NCBI GenBank assembly: GCA_944470555.2
Contig: OX104130.1
Location: 66,283,160 to 66,347,159, forward strand
DNA length: 64,000 bases
Reading direction: 5' to 3'
Origin: Heterobilharzia americana
Lineage: Eukaryota > Platyhelminthes > Trematoda > Strigeidida > Schistosomatidae
Under the pieces are notes generated by a model that was given only the letters and a program-made list of their open reading frames with translations, made no database searches and was not told the origin of the DNA. Position 1 is the stretch's first letter; each line of letters begins with the position of its first letter. Of the stretch, positions 47,441 through 58,250 are shown one piece after another. The position numbers were made by a program, and so were the translations under genes.

Positions 47441-48580
47441 AACAAAGAAGATTTTGTATTGACAGTTTTATGTCTTAGTGCATTTTATTAATTCATGGCT
47501 TCATTATTTTACCGGAAATTGAAACATGTGATAAGAATTCTTTATTTTCACAACAAAAACTAGTGAACATTTTATTTGTTAACAGTTTGAGTTTTCTGGT
47601 TATTTCTCGAGGTTCCAATCAGTAACCGTAACCAGTGGGGTCAACCGAATTGACAGCGAGGACAGGTGCCAACCGGTAACACTGAGGGATGATCACACTA
47701 TACCACCAATTGACAGAAGCTGGGGAAGAAATGAACGTTTGTATTCCAACTCAGTTGCTAAATAGTTGCACGCTAACCGGGAAAACTGGCGGTCACAGGC
47801 GCAGATTGCTAAGGAGTCCCAGTTATACATTCCTCCAGCATTTTTGACACTTTTCCAGCTGACATAAATCCGTTATGGGGACTGATTTCTATTTGTAATT
47901 TAAACAAGCGAACGATGTGTGAAGCGCCTTCATTTTATATTCGGAATTCCGTACTGATAAAGCATAGATATGAATTGAAGTGAACATAAATATCACAGTT
48001 GTGTTAAAGAATAATGGTCTCAGTCAACTATCGAAAGAATAACGCCGAAAAGCCAGTCAAGATGCCTAGACGAACAATAAACTCTTTCTGAATGGATATT
48101 GGAAAGCAGAATTGTCTGTTGTCTTAGTTTAGGTAATTAGATTCTTCCTATTTTAAAAGTTACAGCTTCAAATTGTCTGTGAATCGGTTACCAATACACA
48201 ATGCTGCAACATACTAACAAGATGGTATCGTAAATAGTGGTATGTGCTACTTACAAAAATATACACAAGTAGTATATGGTACGATGTTGTAGGAAGAAAT
48301 GATAAGAGCTGACAGTCAACTGATGAAAATTCTGCAGAATAATCCTCTCCCATTGAAAAGAAGAATGCAGACACTTTTTTTGCGTAAAATACGTTAAACA
48401 TAAGCTTGTAGTTTGGTTCACGAACAATTTTCATGTTTCTCAGTAGTCTTGTCCAAGCTAGTAAGTATCTTTTTTGGTCAACTTAAAATAAGTAATACTT
48501 ATCAATCAACCCTAAGTGTCGGTTTTCCTGTTCAGCTGCTGACTATGGCTGTCACTGTTTAACTGCAGGAGATCAGTCTC
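47441..48580. other. Intron 3 sequence, mostly unrecognised
   Basis: 47610-47880 is somewhat richer in G and C and lacks any recognised motif; it may be a further repeat, but I found no second copy in the window. Confidence 0.35.
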
Positions 48581-48584
48581 AGGG

Positions 48585-48720
48585 CAAATAGCTCAGTGAT
48601 AACGTTACTGACTCCAGCACTAAATGACGCGGGTTTCAAATCTGAGAGGGGACGTCACTTCCCTAGAGGTTGTAGGTATGCCTTGCTGACGAGTGCCGCC
48701 AAGCTTGAAACCTAGGTCAA
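48585..48720 (+). repeat. tRNA-like element, family 5
   Basis: 'gggcaaatagctcagtgata' holds a near-canonical A box (TAGCTCAGTGA), and 'gcgggtttcaaatctgagag' a B-box-like word about 45 bp later. The acceptor stem does not close, so it is a tRNA-derived SINE head rather than a tRNA gene. 'tgctgacgagtgccgcc' downstream recalls a hammerhead 5' core without its partner. Confidence 0.5.
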
Positions 48721-48869
48721 ACAGGGCTTCCTGGAAATCGCTTTTAACCAACTCTTTAACTTTTTTGTGCAAAAGATATTTTTGAATTGGTGGTAGGATA
48801 TATTATGTTAAGCTCAGAAGTCTTATAAATTCTTCATTTAAGGTACTTCATTTATACTGGCGATGATTG

Positions 48870-48965
48870 AAGGTGAAATGGAAATTCAGACTGCCGTCGG
48901 ATTCGAACCAAAGATCACCAGGTTTTCGGCCCAATGCTGAACCAACTGAGCTACGAGGTCCGACT
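48870..48965 (-). repeat. tRNA-like element, family 4
   Basis: On the minus strand 'gtcggacctcgtagctcagt' (A box) and 'ggttcgaatccgacggc' (near-perfect B box) lie about 45 bp apart. 5' GTCGGA can pair with 3' TCCGAC, but the two elements overlap the T arm, so it is a SINE-like head and not a tRNA gene. Confidence 0.55.
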
Positions 48966-49151
48966 GCTCACTAGATTTTTATTTCACTTCAAACACCATG
49001 GGTTTTTTCCAACTACCATGTGAATTCGTGACATTATACTACGGCTTGATCGTACTCAAACTGGCTTCCTGGTCAAGACTTCGCATGCCAATCCAAATCT
49101 AACTGAACTAAAGAGGGAGAGCATCATATTGATTATCATTTTGACTTTCTG

Positions 49152-50215
49152 TGAGGAGTGAGAATATAGGAATATACGCTGTTTGACCGATGAAAAGACC
49201 CTAGAAGAGTTGGATTTCGCCAACAATGATGATTTATGTCTAATATCCTATGTTGCACAAACTAGATCTAAAGGCGAAAACCAACAAGTTGGCAGAAAGA
49301 CCAGGCGAGGCGAGGCAGCGAAGGAAGACGGAACTTTCTACAGGTGAACGTAGAGCAGACAGAGGTGATGAACATGCCCAGTCATCAACAACAATAACAA
49401 CAATGACAACAAGTACCAATCACCATGAATGGGACAAATCTAAAGTAACTTGTTCCTTTCATCTACCTGCATAGGCAGCATCGTTTCAACTACAAGTGGC
49501 GGCACAGACAAGGATGTCAAAACCAGGATCAAAAAGACTGCAAGACAGGCCTTCCTTCATCATTCTGAAATCAGTGTGGAGATCTACTCCACTCAGTGTA
49601 AAGCGTGAACAAGATCCGGATTTTCAACAGCAATGTCAAGTCAGTGCTTCTATGTGATGGTTGAGAGACTTGGCGGAGCGTCACGTAAAGCATTTCCAAC
49701 AAACTACAAACATACATAATCAACAGTTGCCAACCACACCCACTCTCTCACTCTATACTGACACTGAAGATCAGAAGGATGGAGAGAATAATAAGAATAA
49801 GTAAGAAGGAACTCACTGTGACCTGTCAACGAACCAACTGACCAAGAATGTATCGCCCAACAAATATATGGGGAGGAAGAAAGTGTAGATGGATTGTATT
49901 GTATTGTATTGTATTGTACTGTATTGTATTGTATTGGATATAGATTGAGAAGACTGTTTTAGGGACATGATGAATCAGGCGAGGTTGGGTCAGGCGAGGC
50001 TGGATCGTCGAGTGGAGGCCGAATGGGAAACGACGAGTTAGTTGTCCGAGCCGAGTATGATATGTATGAGATGGTGTGAGGAATAAATTGAGGGTAATGT
50101 GTAGTCGTGGAGCTAGTTGAAGAGGAGTGGAGTGAAGAGAGTGAAATGTCTGTGTGTTACTGAAGCCCTATGTTCCACTAGGAAGTAACCCAAGGGACAA
50201 ATAATAATAATCATA
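49152..50215 (+). mobile_element. RTE-type retrotransposon, 5'-truncated copy F
   Basis: Plus-strand copy starting within RT ('acgctgtttgaccgatgaaa') and ending 'ccaagggacaaataataata'. It contains an expanded (TTGTA)n run at 49893-49937 at the codons for the RWIGH motif. From about 49600 on it is nearly identical to copy G (58638-59397). Inactive. Confidence 0.85.
49893..49937. repeat. (TTGTA)n pentanucleotide run inside copy F
   Basis: About eight units with one 'ttgtac' variant. The same run with the same variant occurs in copy G at about 59073-59117. Confidence 0.9.
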
Positions 50216-50603
50216 ATTTTATAGGATGTCATTTTTAGTTTCAAGCTATTGACTTCTCTGATCCCTAATTAATGAGGTAGTACACCTCACACCTTTAATG
50301 TTACTTTTTAAGTCAGCCTTATGCAAACAAGGAACGATTCTGAAGTATGCTCTAACCTTTTAATGTAGTTCTGTCAATCTACTACAACAACGCAGTCCAT
50401 GAGGCAATACGCATAGCAAAATCTCCAACTCAGTCATTGGGATTTCATATTCATTTGAACTTACTTGGATTACTCAAAAATTTATTTCTCCAGTTTAAGA
50501 ATACCAATCAACACAAGTAGATAATTTCTTCCAATACTCTAATCTACACTTATTTTTTTGATCATTTCCTACTGATCAATTCTTATTTAACTTTATTTCC
50601 TAG
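50216..50603. other. Intron 3 end, nothing recognised
   Basis: AT-rich, ending in 'ctttatttcctag' before exon 4. Confidence 0.4.
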
Positions 50604-50838
50604 TTTGTAGCACATCCACATTGTCAACAATTACTAGCTGCAATCTGGTATGAAGGTTTACCTGGATTTCGTCAAAAACCAATGTTTGCCCAATTGACAA
50701 CTATAGCAACATTATGTTCAATGTTCCCTTTACTGGCTACATTCTATATGCTTGCACCACATTCAAAAATGGGTAGTATGATGAAAAAACCATTTATTAA
50801 ATTTTTATGTCATAGTAGTTCATATTTATCATTTCTAG
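50604..50838 (+). CDS. TRPC: TRPC cation channel, exon 4 (pre-S1, S1 and start of S2)
   Basis: Residues 501-578 plus the first base of codon 579; starts in phase 0 and ends in phase 1. It opens FVAHPHCQQLLAAIWYEGLP, almost word for word the TRPC pre-S1 elbow motif. S1 is about 531-552 (LTTIATLCSMFPLLATFYML). The S1-S2 loop is short and basic (KMGSMMKKP), and S2 begins about 563 (FIKFLCHSSSYLSFL). Donor is CTAG|GTAAG. Identification rests on the linker and elbow motifs, which are not shared by other TRP subfamilies. Confidence 0.93.
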
Positions 50839-51621
50839 GTAAGAATAAAACAAAGAATGATAAAGTGTGATTGTTATATTGTGAAAAACAAAACGTTTAA
50901 CTTTTTATTTATTGTGTATAAGATGATAACTGTTCGTATATAATTTTTAGGAGAAAACTTGGATTCATTTTAAAGTTACCCTTACTGGGATAACTTAAGA
51001 ATATCTCTTATATGGTCAGTAGTTATTCGACCTTCCTAGGGGAGTACTCTTGGTAATCTGTGAGTCACAATCTAAGAAGGTCTGTTACAACAATCTGTTT
51101 TTCTTGTGGAGTAATTCTGGGGCTTATCCTAATGATAAGCATGTATCTTTGTCGGAAGTCATAAGTTCAGACTGGAAAGATTTCCGGCTTGAGAAATCCT
51201 GTAGGTTGGTTAGCGGTGTAGAAAGCAAGAATAAGAAATGGAGTAGATTAAAGTGGAACTCAGTTCATCCGGAAAAAGTATGAATAATCTCTAATACTAA
51301 ATATTTATTGTAAGCTTGTAATAATTCTTAAATACAGAACGCAGTTTACTCAGAGAAAAACCTCGGTTGTGCTGGTTATCATTCTGTTCATCTATACGAC
51401 TGGTAGCTCGCCCAACTCAAATTCAATTATGGTATTTCCTATTGCTTTTTCTGAAACTTTCTGTGTGTGAAGTTTTAAGGAATATAACCAAAAATGTTAC
51501 TGGCTTAGAAGTGAACCAATCATGAGTGTGGACAAAGGGAAGCGCATTTGACGAAACTTCAAACCAACGATCAGTGCACAAAACAATCAATAACTTTACA
51601 TCAGTGTAATTATTAAAACTA
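50839..51621. other. Intron 4 sequence, nothing recognised
   Basis: An open frame of 77 codons (51050-51283) shows no family motif and is not called. Confidence 0.4.
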
Positions 51622-51715
51622 ACCTCGCCTGGTTAACTAGTTCACTAGTGACTAGCCAGTCCAAAGCCCCATTAAACAGCGAAAGTTCGCCATACAGCTA
51701 GCAATCCTATCCACG
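51622..51715 (+). mobile_element. RTE 5'-end fragment
   Basis: 'aacctcgcctggttaactag' and the next 75 bases match the 5' start of the RTE family (compare 23213). The match stops at 'ctatccacgcaaatcag', where the R220 repeat begins. Confidence 0.7.
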
Positions 51716-51936
51716 CAAATCAGATAGCTAGATAAATTCAGGTGATCTGAACAAATTTGGCTGTGTGAGTTCAATTTTTCTCGTTACACCATTGATGAAC
51801 TCCGCACCAAACGATCGAAATGGTCGTCCAGTGCATAGATTACTCTGATCTGGAAAGGCGCAACACTGCAGATCAGCCTGAATGGTTTCTAATTACTCAA
51901 AATGTTCCTTTGTATTATCTGTTGAAGAGGAACCTA
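51716..51936. repeat. 'R220' dispersed repeat between two RTE 5' ends
   Basis: Near-identical reverse complement of 5326-5543. Here it is sandwiched between a short RTE 5' fragment and RTE copy D. Confidence 0.65.
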
Positions 51937-52490
51937 GCCTGCACAACTAGTTCACTAGTTACTAGCTGGTCCAAAGCCCATTAAACAGGGGAAGTTCCGC
52001 ATACAGCTAGCAACCCTATCCACTAAAACAAATCCACTCTAACCACTAAACAAACTTCAAAGCACAAAGAAATCAGTTTAAAAAACTTATTCCTCCCTGA
52101 CCACACAGAGATGAAATGACACCGGTATGTGAAAGCCTTGACGAAGACAATTGGCCAACATATCTTCCCTTCTCTCGACGAAAGCGAAAGTAGGCATGTC
52201 GACATGGAATGTCCACACAATGTATGAACTCAGCTGACAAGGCTGTCCAGACTGAGGAGGAATGTGATGGAAGTGGTAGACTGAGAATCTGTGAGGAATC
52301 TGCAGATGGAATGGAAGTCGACTGTACAAAGTGTCAACAACTGGAGAGGAGTGAATAATCTACTCCGATATTGTCACCGACACGACAACCAGGGAGACAG
52401 CACACTGACTTTTCGAGTGGATATCATGATGTCCCACTCCCAACAGTATCTGTCGAATGTTCTCTCTGATACAGTGGGAAGCAATCTCCT

Positions 52491-52512
52491 GCTGCTGCTG
52501 CTGCTGCTGCTA
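52491..52512. repeat. (CTG)n run inside copy D
   Basis: About seven CTG units at the site of the (CAG)n runs in the minus-strand copies B and C. Confidence 0.9.
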
Positions 52513-52575
52513 CACGTTCAGCATCATGACAGCAAGATGGATTGAACTCAAAATGCATCAAAGTCACACTCATTC

Positions 52576-52740
52576 AATGCTACACTACACTACACTACAC
52601 TACACTACACTACACTACACTACACTACACTACACTACACTACACTACACTACACTACACTACACTACACCACACCACACTACACTACACTACACTACAC
52701 TACACTACACCACACCACACTACACTACACACTACACACC
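52576..52740. repeat. (CACTA)n pentanucleotide array inside copy D
   Basis: About 165 bp of 'cacta' with interspersed 'cacca' units. Same element position as the arrays at 4770, 18601 and 35864. Confidence 0.95.
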
Positions 52741-53734
52741 TAAAAATAATGCAGATGAAGAGGCGAAGGAGGAATTGTACTGACAACTGGAATCAACACT
52801 CCACAACACACTCAACACTCAATACTCAACACACCCCAGTTGGCGACATCAAAATCCATTCAGATCGATGAGGTGACAAGTCTGAATGCGAAACTGTGGC
52901 GAGAGGACAAGACAGGAAGAGAAGTGATCATCATGGGTCGAGAAGCACTGGGTGAAGTGATGAGTGAGAATGGAGAAGTGTTTTCAGATTTGTGTGCATT
53001 CTACGATTTGGTGATTGGAGGCGATGCAGTGTGTAGAAATACAAGGATGTTGACAAGGTAGTGAGTGACATGGATTATATTTCACCGTTCACCATTCACC
53101 ATACACCATTCACCAGATGGACACAGCAGGATAGACTACACCGAAAATCAGATGGACTTCATGTCAATGTGAAGAGAGTGGAGATGGAGACGCAGCCAAC
53201 CTACTGGACACGAGGTCACATCAGATGTGATGTGATGTGATGAGATGAGATGAGATGGGATGAGATGAGATGAAGAAGGTGAGCAGATGTCGGTGGTTCA
53301 CATCACTCACACCACTCACACCAGTGACACCAGTCACACCACTATCTAGTGGAAGGAACCCACCCACCCAACTTCGAAATCAAGTTGACAGCCTTCACAG
53401 GAGTTGGTGATGATAGATGGACCAGAGTTGAAGTTGAACAGTGAGAAGAGAAGGTGAAGTGAATGAGGAGACTACAGAGTACATCTTCACGTTATCAGTC
53501 ATGAGAAGAGAGTGTGAGAGATTGAGCAACATGGTTGAAGGATGTGTTTTGGAAGAAGACTTGAACTGTTTGAAGGGTGTATTGAGATAAACCTGTATAA
53601 CGGTATTAGGAAAGAGGAATAGGCGAGATGAGAGAAGGAATGGATGTGGATGTATAAATGTGAGGTGATAGAGAGTGAGAGGAAGATGATGTTGATGATG
53701 ATGATGATGAAGCAGAAGATGAACCAGTGACTGT

Positions 53735-53842
53735 ATTGCACTGCTTGCATTGTATTGTATTGCATTGCATTGCATTGCATTGCATTGCATTGCAGTGCAT
53801 TGCATTGCAGTGCATTGCAGTGCAGTGCAGTGCAGTGCAAGG
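53735..53842. repeat. (TGCAT)n / (TGCAG)n pentanucleotide array inside copy D
   Basis: About 20 units of 'tgcat' grading into 'tgcag', ending exactly at 'gtgcaaggatgc' of the element (compare the QCKDAQ codons at 24515-24535). Shorter relatives exist in copies A (3741-3780) and B (17585-17620). Confidence 0.9.
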
Positions 53843-55469
53843 ATGCACAGCGAAAAAAGGAAGTGAGTACAACGTATAAAACATTACAGTGGACAAAGAA
53901 GTGAAGAAGAGTGTGTGCAAAAACAAAATACACTACTGGGACACATTGTCAATTGAAGGAGAACAGGTTGGAGGTAGGAGAGACAGGGACGTGACAACAT
54001 TATATCAAATAACCAGTTTCCTTGTTATCTGGTAGGGAAGAGTGTTGACCACTTCAAAATGCTCTTGAATGGACCACTTCGACCACAACTTGTATCTCCT
54101 TTGTCGAGAAGTACCGCCAGCAACTGCAGAACTACTAGTGAACAGAGGCCCTCTGACAAAAGCAGAATCCCTGAATTCAGTGAGACTGCTGAAATTAATG
54201 ATAGTAGCAGGACCAGATGGAATTCCGCCGGAAGCACTGAGAATAGCGCAGAGGCAACAGCCGACCTGCTCACACTACACCACCACTGCAGAAGGTTTGG
54301 AAGAAAGGAAGGAAATACATCTGCCTGTTGATTGAGAGAATGGCTACGTTGTCAAACTCCCAAAGATGTGAGTCCTAAGCCTTTGCAAGAACTGGCGGGG
54401 AATCATGCGCCACTTCTGTCCACCCAAAGCGAGCAAAATATTAAGCCGCATCATTCTGGAGAGACTAAGGATTCGCTGGATTCGGAATTACGACCGGAAT
54501 AGGCTATCTGGCTGGCTGGCCTCAGGAAGAACAAATCTTGCGTGGGTCAAATTGCAACGCTACGCATCGTCATAGAACAGAGCCAGAGTGGCAGTCAACT
54601 GGTACTTTACCTCAACTTCATCGACTTTGAAAATGTCTTGGATAGCGTCGACCGAGAAGTAATTTAGCAAGCAGCTACTTCAACACTGCAGTTTTAGTGT
54701 CACAAACCTCTACCAACCTCATTCACACAGCTATATGAAGATGATGATGATGATGCTACATGCCAAGTGGTTCACAATGGAAAGCTCAGTGACGCCTTTG
54801 AAGTGAAGTGAAGATAGGAGTAAGACAAGGCTGCCTACTGTCACCAATGATCTTCGTGATTGTGATTTAATGGACTGGAGTGGATCATGCAAGAAACTGT
54901 GAGGAGTGATAAGATGGGAATACACACGCTGTTTGACCGATGAAAAGACCCTAGAAGAGTTGGATTTCACCAACAATGATGATTTGTGTCTAATATCTTA
55001 TGTTGCACAAACTGGAAGATCTACAGGCGAAGCCTAACAAATTGACAGAAATGATGCGGGGAGGGAAGATGGGACTTCCTTGGGGTGAAGACAGAGGTGA
55101 TGAACATGCCCAGTCATCAACAACAATAACAACAATGACAACAAGTACTAATCACCATGAATGGGACAAATCTAAAGTAACTTGTTCCTTTCATCTACCT
55201 GCATAGGCAGCATCGCTTCAACTACAAGTGGCGGCACAGACAAGGATGTCAAAACCAGGATCAAAAAGACTGCAAGATAAGCCTTCCTTCATTATTCTGA
55301 AATCAGTGTGGAGATCTACTCCACTCAGTGTAAAGCGTGAACAAGATCCGGATTTCCAACACTAATGGAAGTCAAGTAAGTCAGTGCTTCTATGTGATGG
55401 TTGAGAGACTTGGAGGCGCGTCACGTAAAGCACTTCCAACAAACTACACAAATTCATCAACAGCTGCCT

Positions 55470-55553
55470 ACACTCATTCACTCACTCACTCGCTCACTCA
55501 CTCACTCACTCACTCACTCACTCACTCACTCACTCACTCACTCACTCACTCGA
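55470..55553. repeat. (CACT)n tetranucleotide array inside copy D
   Basis: About 20 'cact' units with one 'cgct'. The other copies have one to four units here (10712-10726 in copy E, reverse strand). Confidence 0.95.
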
Positions 55554-55949
55554 TACTGACACTGAAGATCAGATGGATGGAGGAAATAATAAGAATAAGG
55601 AAGAAGGAAATGTAGCTGGCCGACAACGAACCAACCCACAACCTATCACCCAACAAATATGCAGAGGAATACAGTGGGGGTGGATTGGGCATACACTGAG
55701 AAAGTGGAGTGGGGACATCACACGTGAGGCGAGGCCGTTGAGTTGACTTTGAAGGGGAGACGACGAGTTGGGTTTCGGAGGTGAGGGTGACATTGAGGAG
55801 ATTATGTGAGGAAGAAATGAAAGGTTATGGGTAGTCATGGAGCAAGGTTGTGACGACTGCAGAGAAGAGGGTGCAATGGCGTTGTGCTACTGAAGCCGTA
55901 TGCTCCACTAGAAACCGAAGGGAAAAATAATTCGAATAAGAATAACAAT

Positions 55950-56159
55950 TCCTAAAACCTGATATCTGAAGGCAGAGAAAACATTCATTTCTCTACGAAG
56001 ATATCTTATTACTTCTGAAAACATTACTAACTAGTGGAAAAAAGCATTCTCCATCAGTTGAAACTGTGATTAAATAAAACAGGTTGGGAAGTTTTTATGC
56101 TGAAACTATGACATTAGAACTGTCTATTTCTTAGTGCTGATTGGTTTGAACCGAAATGA
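55950..56159. other. Intron 4 sequence, nothing recognised
   Basis: No supported feature. Confidence 0.4.
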
Positions 56160-56400
56160 TGAGTCTCTATGGATATTTAGGTCCCCGTAGGGATGCCTCG
56201 ATATGGCCGGTGATTTCATTTTCGATATTAAGAATGTATAGTGGCTAACAGTGTGACCTAAGGTGCAACTTTCGTTATGTTTGCGACTCGTCAGCCGGAT
56301 GTATCCACTCTCCAGCGAGTGATGGCTTTACTGTAAAGGCTCAACGGAAAACTTATGGTTTCAAAAGCTAGAGTGTTATCCACTAGGATATTGAGTTACT
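56160..56400 (-). repeat. tRNA-derived SINE (Sm-alpha type), minus copy
   Basis: Tail 'ccgtagggatgcctcgatat' comes first, then 'gcgactcgtcagccggatgt' and 'gttatccactaggatattga', in reverse order of a + copy. The hammerhead core CTGACGA and GAAA survive, but the GTC cleavage triplet does not. Confidence 0.65.
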
Positions 56401-56419
56401 ACTACTTCTAGTATAGTTT

Positions 56420-56480
56420 AATGAATCCCAAATAGGATGAAATACACTACCTGGATTCCTCTGCTACCCACTATCCATTC
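56420..56480 (+). repeat. SINE hammerhead 3' half, plus orientation
   Basis: 'gaatcccaaataggatgaaa' followed by 'acctggattcctctgctacc' is the second half of the hammerhead and the following SINE body. It lies next to the minus copy, giving an inverted pair. Confidence 0.55.
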
Positions 56481-57009
56481 CTAATACTGGAAGTGCGTTG
56501 GTGAACATCAGAAAAAATTAAACCATTCATCATGTCCTCATCCTACATATGAGCCAACTTATCTTACAACGGGAATAGCTTTAACTGATCGTTTTTCTTT
56601 CGTATAGATAAAAGTTTCAAGTCTTGTCCAAATGTTATACGTAGTACAGTTCAGTAAAACGAAATGAAGATGATGATGTTTAAAGTGATGTTATGGGTTT
56701 TGCATTAAACAGTCAAAATATATTTATGTGTATGAATTGTGAAGTTGAGAAAAAGCCTAGATCGCGTATCATTCCAACCAGTAACCTCTATCGATTTGCC
56801 TACAAAACCCAACTGCTAGTTAGGCTATCTTTTGGCTTTATTCATTTAATAAGCCATTTAGGGATAGCCAGTTCTCAATAATATATTACAGTAGCTGTCT
56901 ATATGGGTCTTCTTGTTCCAATCCAAACTGGTTTAAATTATTTGGTGGAAAGCATTAGACATTCTTTCAAAATCTTTTCTGCTTTGATATTACTAATTAC
57001 TTTCGAATC

Positions 57010-57140
57010 GACTTTTCCTGGGTTCGAGTCTTGCGCGGAATAACATCACTTACTAGAGGGCAGGTACATTCAGCTAACCAGTCTCAAACAGCACAAAACG
57101 CTTGCATTGGATTTCACTGCTAGCCACTGTCCATCATTAA
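57010..57140 (+). repeat. tRNA-derived SINE (Sm-alpha type), partial
   Basis: 'cctgggttcgagtcttgcgc' (B box), 'gggcaggtacattcagctaa' and 'ttggatttcactgctagcca'. The hammerhead core is destroyed. Confidence 0.6.
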
Positions 57141-57594
57141 TATTAATATCGAAGCATAAGCGCTAGAGCTTATATACCATTGGTGGCTGGTCAGTTCTGT
57201 GTTATCAACGGTCGAGATTTACAAAATATAACATCAAATCTTATTTACTTTGTTTCTGCAAGTGAGTCTGACCATTTAACCAGAATATTAATTAGACTAT
57301 TTGAGATACTACTGGTCATAAAACGTCTGATATTGAACAGAGTTTATAAAATAATGCAGGTGAATTGAACAAATTGGTAATCTGAAGACCACTAGCTCAA
57401 ACGGTAGGTGGATCTCCATTTTATCATGCCTTCAGTCATCATAATCTTCATGTTTTAACCAAAAAACAAAGAAATGTCAACATTATCCCACTTTATGTAA
57501 CTAATCTCACCTCGTAATTATTATTACTATTATTGCTGTCAGTTTGCGTATACCTACACCTATACCTTATACCTATATGATATTACTTTACTAG
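57141..57594. other. Intron 4 end, nothing recognised
   Basis: AT-rich; ends in 'attactttactag' before exon 5. Confidence 0.4.
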
Positions 57595-57717
57595 CATTAC
57601 TCACACTGGCTGCTATACGTGTTGAATTCTTATTGACAAATTCTCTTGATCAACGTATGCATGATCGTGGACCAACACCGTCTATAACAGAGTCAGCTTT
57701 AGTTGTCTACGTTATAG
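57595..57717 (+). CDS. TRPC: TRPC cation channel, exon 5 (end of S2, S2-S3 loop)
   Basis: Completes codon 579 and encodes residues 580-619, ending with the first base of codon 620. Joined to exon 4 it continues SYLSFLALLTLAAIRV, closing S2 at about 587, then a short loop with DQRMHDRGPTPSITESALV and the start of the pre-S3 helix (VVYVIG). The split codon resolves as Ala only with this acceptor (ACTAG|CA), which supports the junction. At 123 nt it can be skipped without a frameshift, but that would remove part of S2. Confidence 0.9.
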
Positions 57718-57799
57718 GTAAGTAGCTTAATTTATTTCTTTTCCTTAATGAGTTTAAACAAAGTAAGAAAGTTATTACTATTTATTGATATACTTGTAA

Positions 57800-58020
57800 T
57801 TCTCCGCCGTTTTTATTGGAATGAATTGTTCTACCTCTGTTGGCCAGTAAAGAAACGCGCGTCCTAGGTTCTTTTGCTAGCCATAACCAACCGAATTACC
57901 ATAGTTAACATTCAGGCAATATCGAGGCATCCGCATAGGAGCCCATATCCCAATAGAGGTCGAACAATCCGATCCAAGAAAACAATGGAGAATTCCAAGT
58001 ATGTCAATAAATAGTAATAA
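57800..58020. repeat. SINE fragments (Sm-alpha type), inverted tail then plus body and tail
   Basis: 57800-57850 is a reverse-complement tail piece ('ttggaatgaattgttctacc'). 57855-58020 is the plus body and tail ('gaaacgcgcgtcctaggttc', 'caatatcgaggcatccgcat', 'aagtatgtcaataaatag'). Confidence 0.6.
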
Positions 58021-58039
58021 CTACTACCCGTTGTACAAG

Positions 58040-58250
58040 CAGTGGCTATCGTTCCTTCGTGTTACAGTGGATAACGCCTTGGCGTTTGAAGCGATGGGTA
58101 TGAAGTTCGAGTCTCGGTGGGAAAAACATCACTCTACGCTGGGGTGCAGGTACATTCGGCTGACGAGTCCCAAGTAAGCAGAAACGCGCGTCCAGGGTTC
58201 TCGTACTAGCTACAATCAACCAAATTACCAAAGCTAAGAAACACTAGATT
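58040..58250 (+). repeat. tRNA-derived SINE (Sm-alpha type)
   Basis: 'tgttacagtggataacgcct', 'ggcgtttgaagcgatgggta', B box 'aagttcgagtctcggtggga', then 'ggctgacgagtcccaagtaa' and 'gaaacgcgcgtcc'. Core CTGACGA and GAAAC are intact, but helix I no longer pairs. Confidence 0.75.

Larger units (their letters stand above)
51937..55949 (+). mobile_element. RTE-type retrotransposon, decayed full-length copy D
   Basis: Plus-strand copy from 'cctgcacaactagttcacta' to 'ccactagaaaccgaaggg' and a degenerate A/T tail. Pieces in order: endonuclease (52840-53061), linker (53395-53930), GPDGIPPEALRI (54069-54335), RT NFIDFE (54620) and the C-terminal end (55620-55760). Frames are broken throughout. Simple repeats have expanded at 52491, 52576-52740, 53685-53715, 53735-53845 and 55470-55553. 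It closely matches the inverse of copy A in 52290-54010. Its strand matches the TRPC gene. Confidence 0.87.

Noticed and set aside
48585..48965. Possible genuine tRNA genes
   Set aside because: A and B boxes are good but the acceptor stems do not close at the proper spacing; SINE heads are the simpler reading.
51050..51283. 77-codon open frame in intron 4
   Set aside because: No motif, not flanked by usable splice sites in a TRPC-compatible frame, and common by chance in this much AT-rich DNA.
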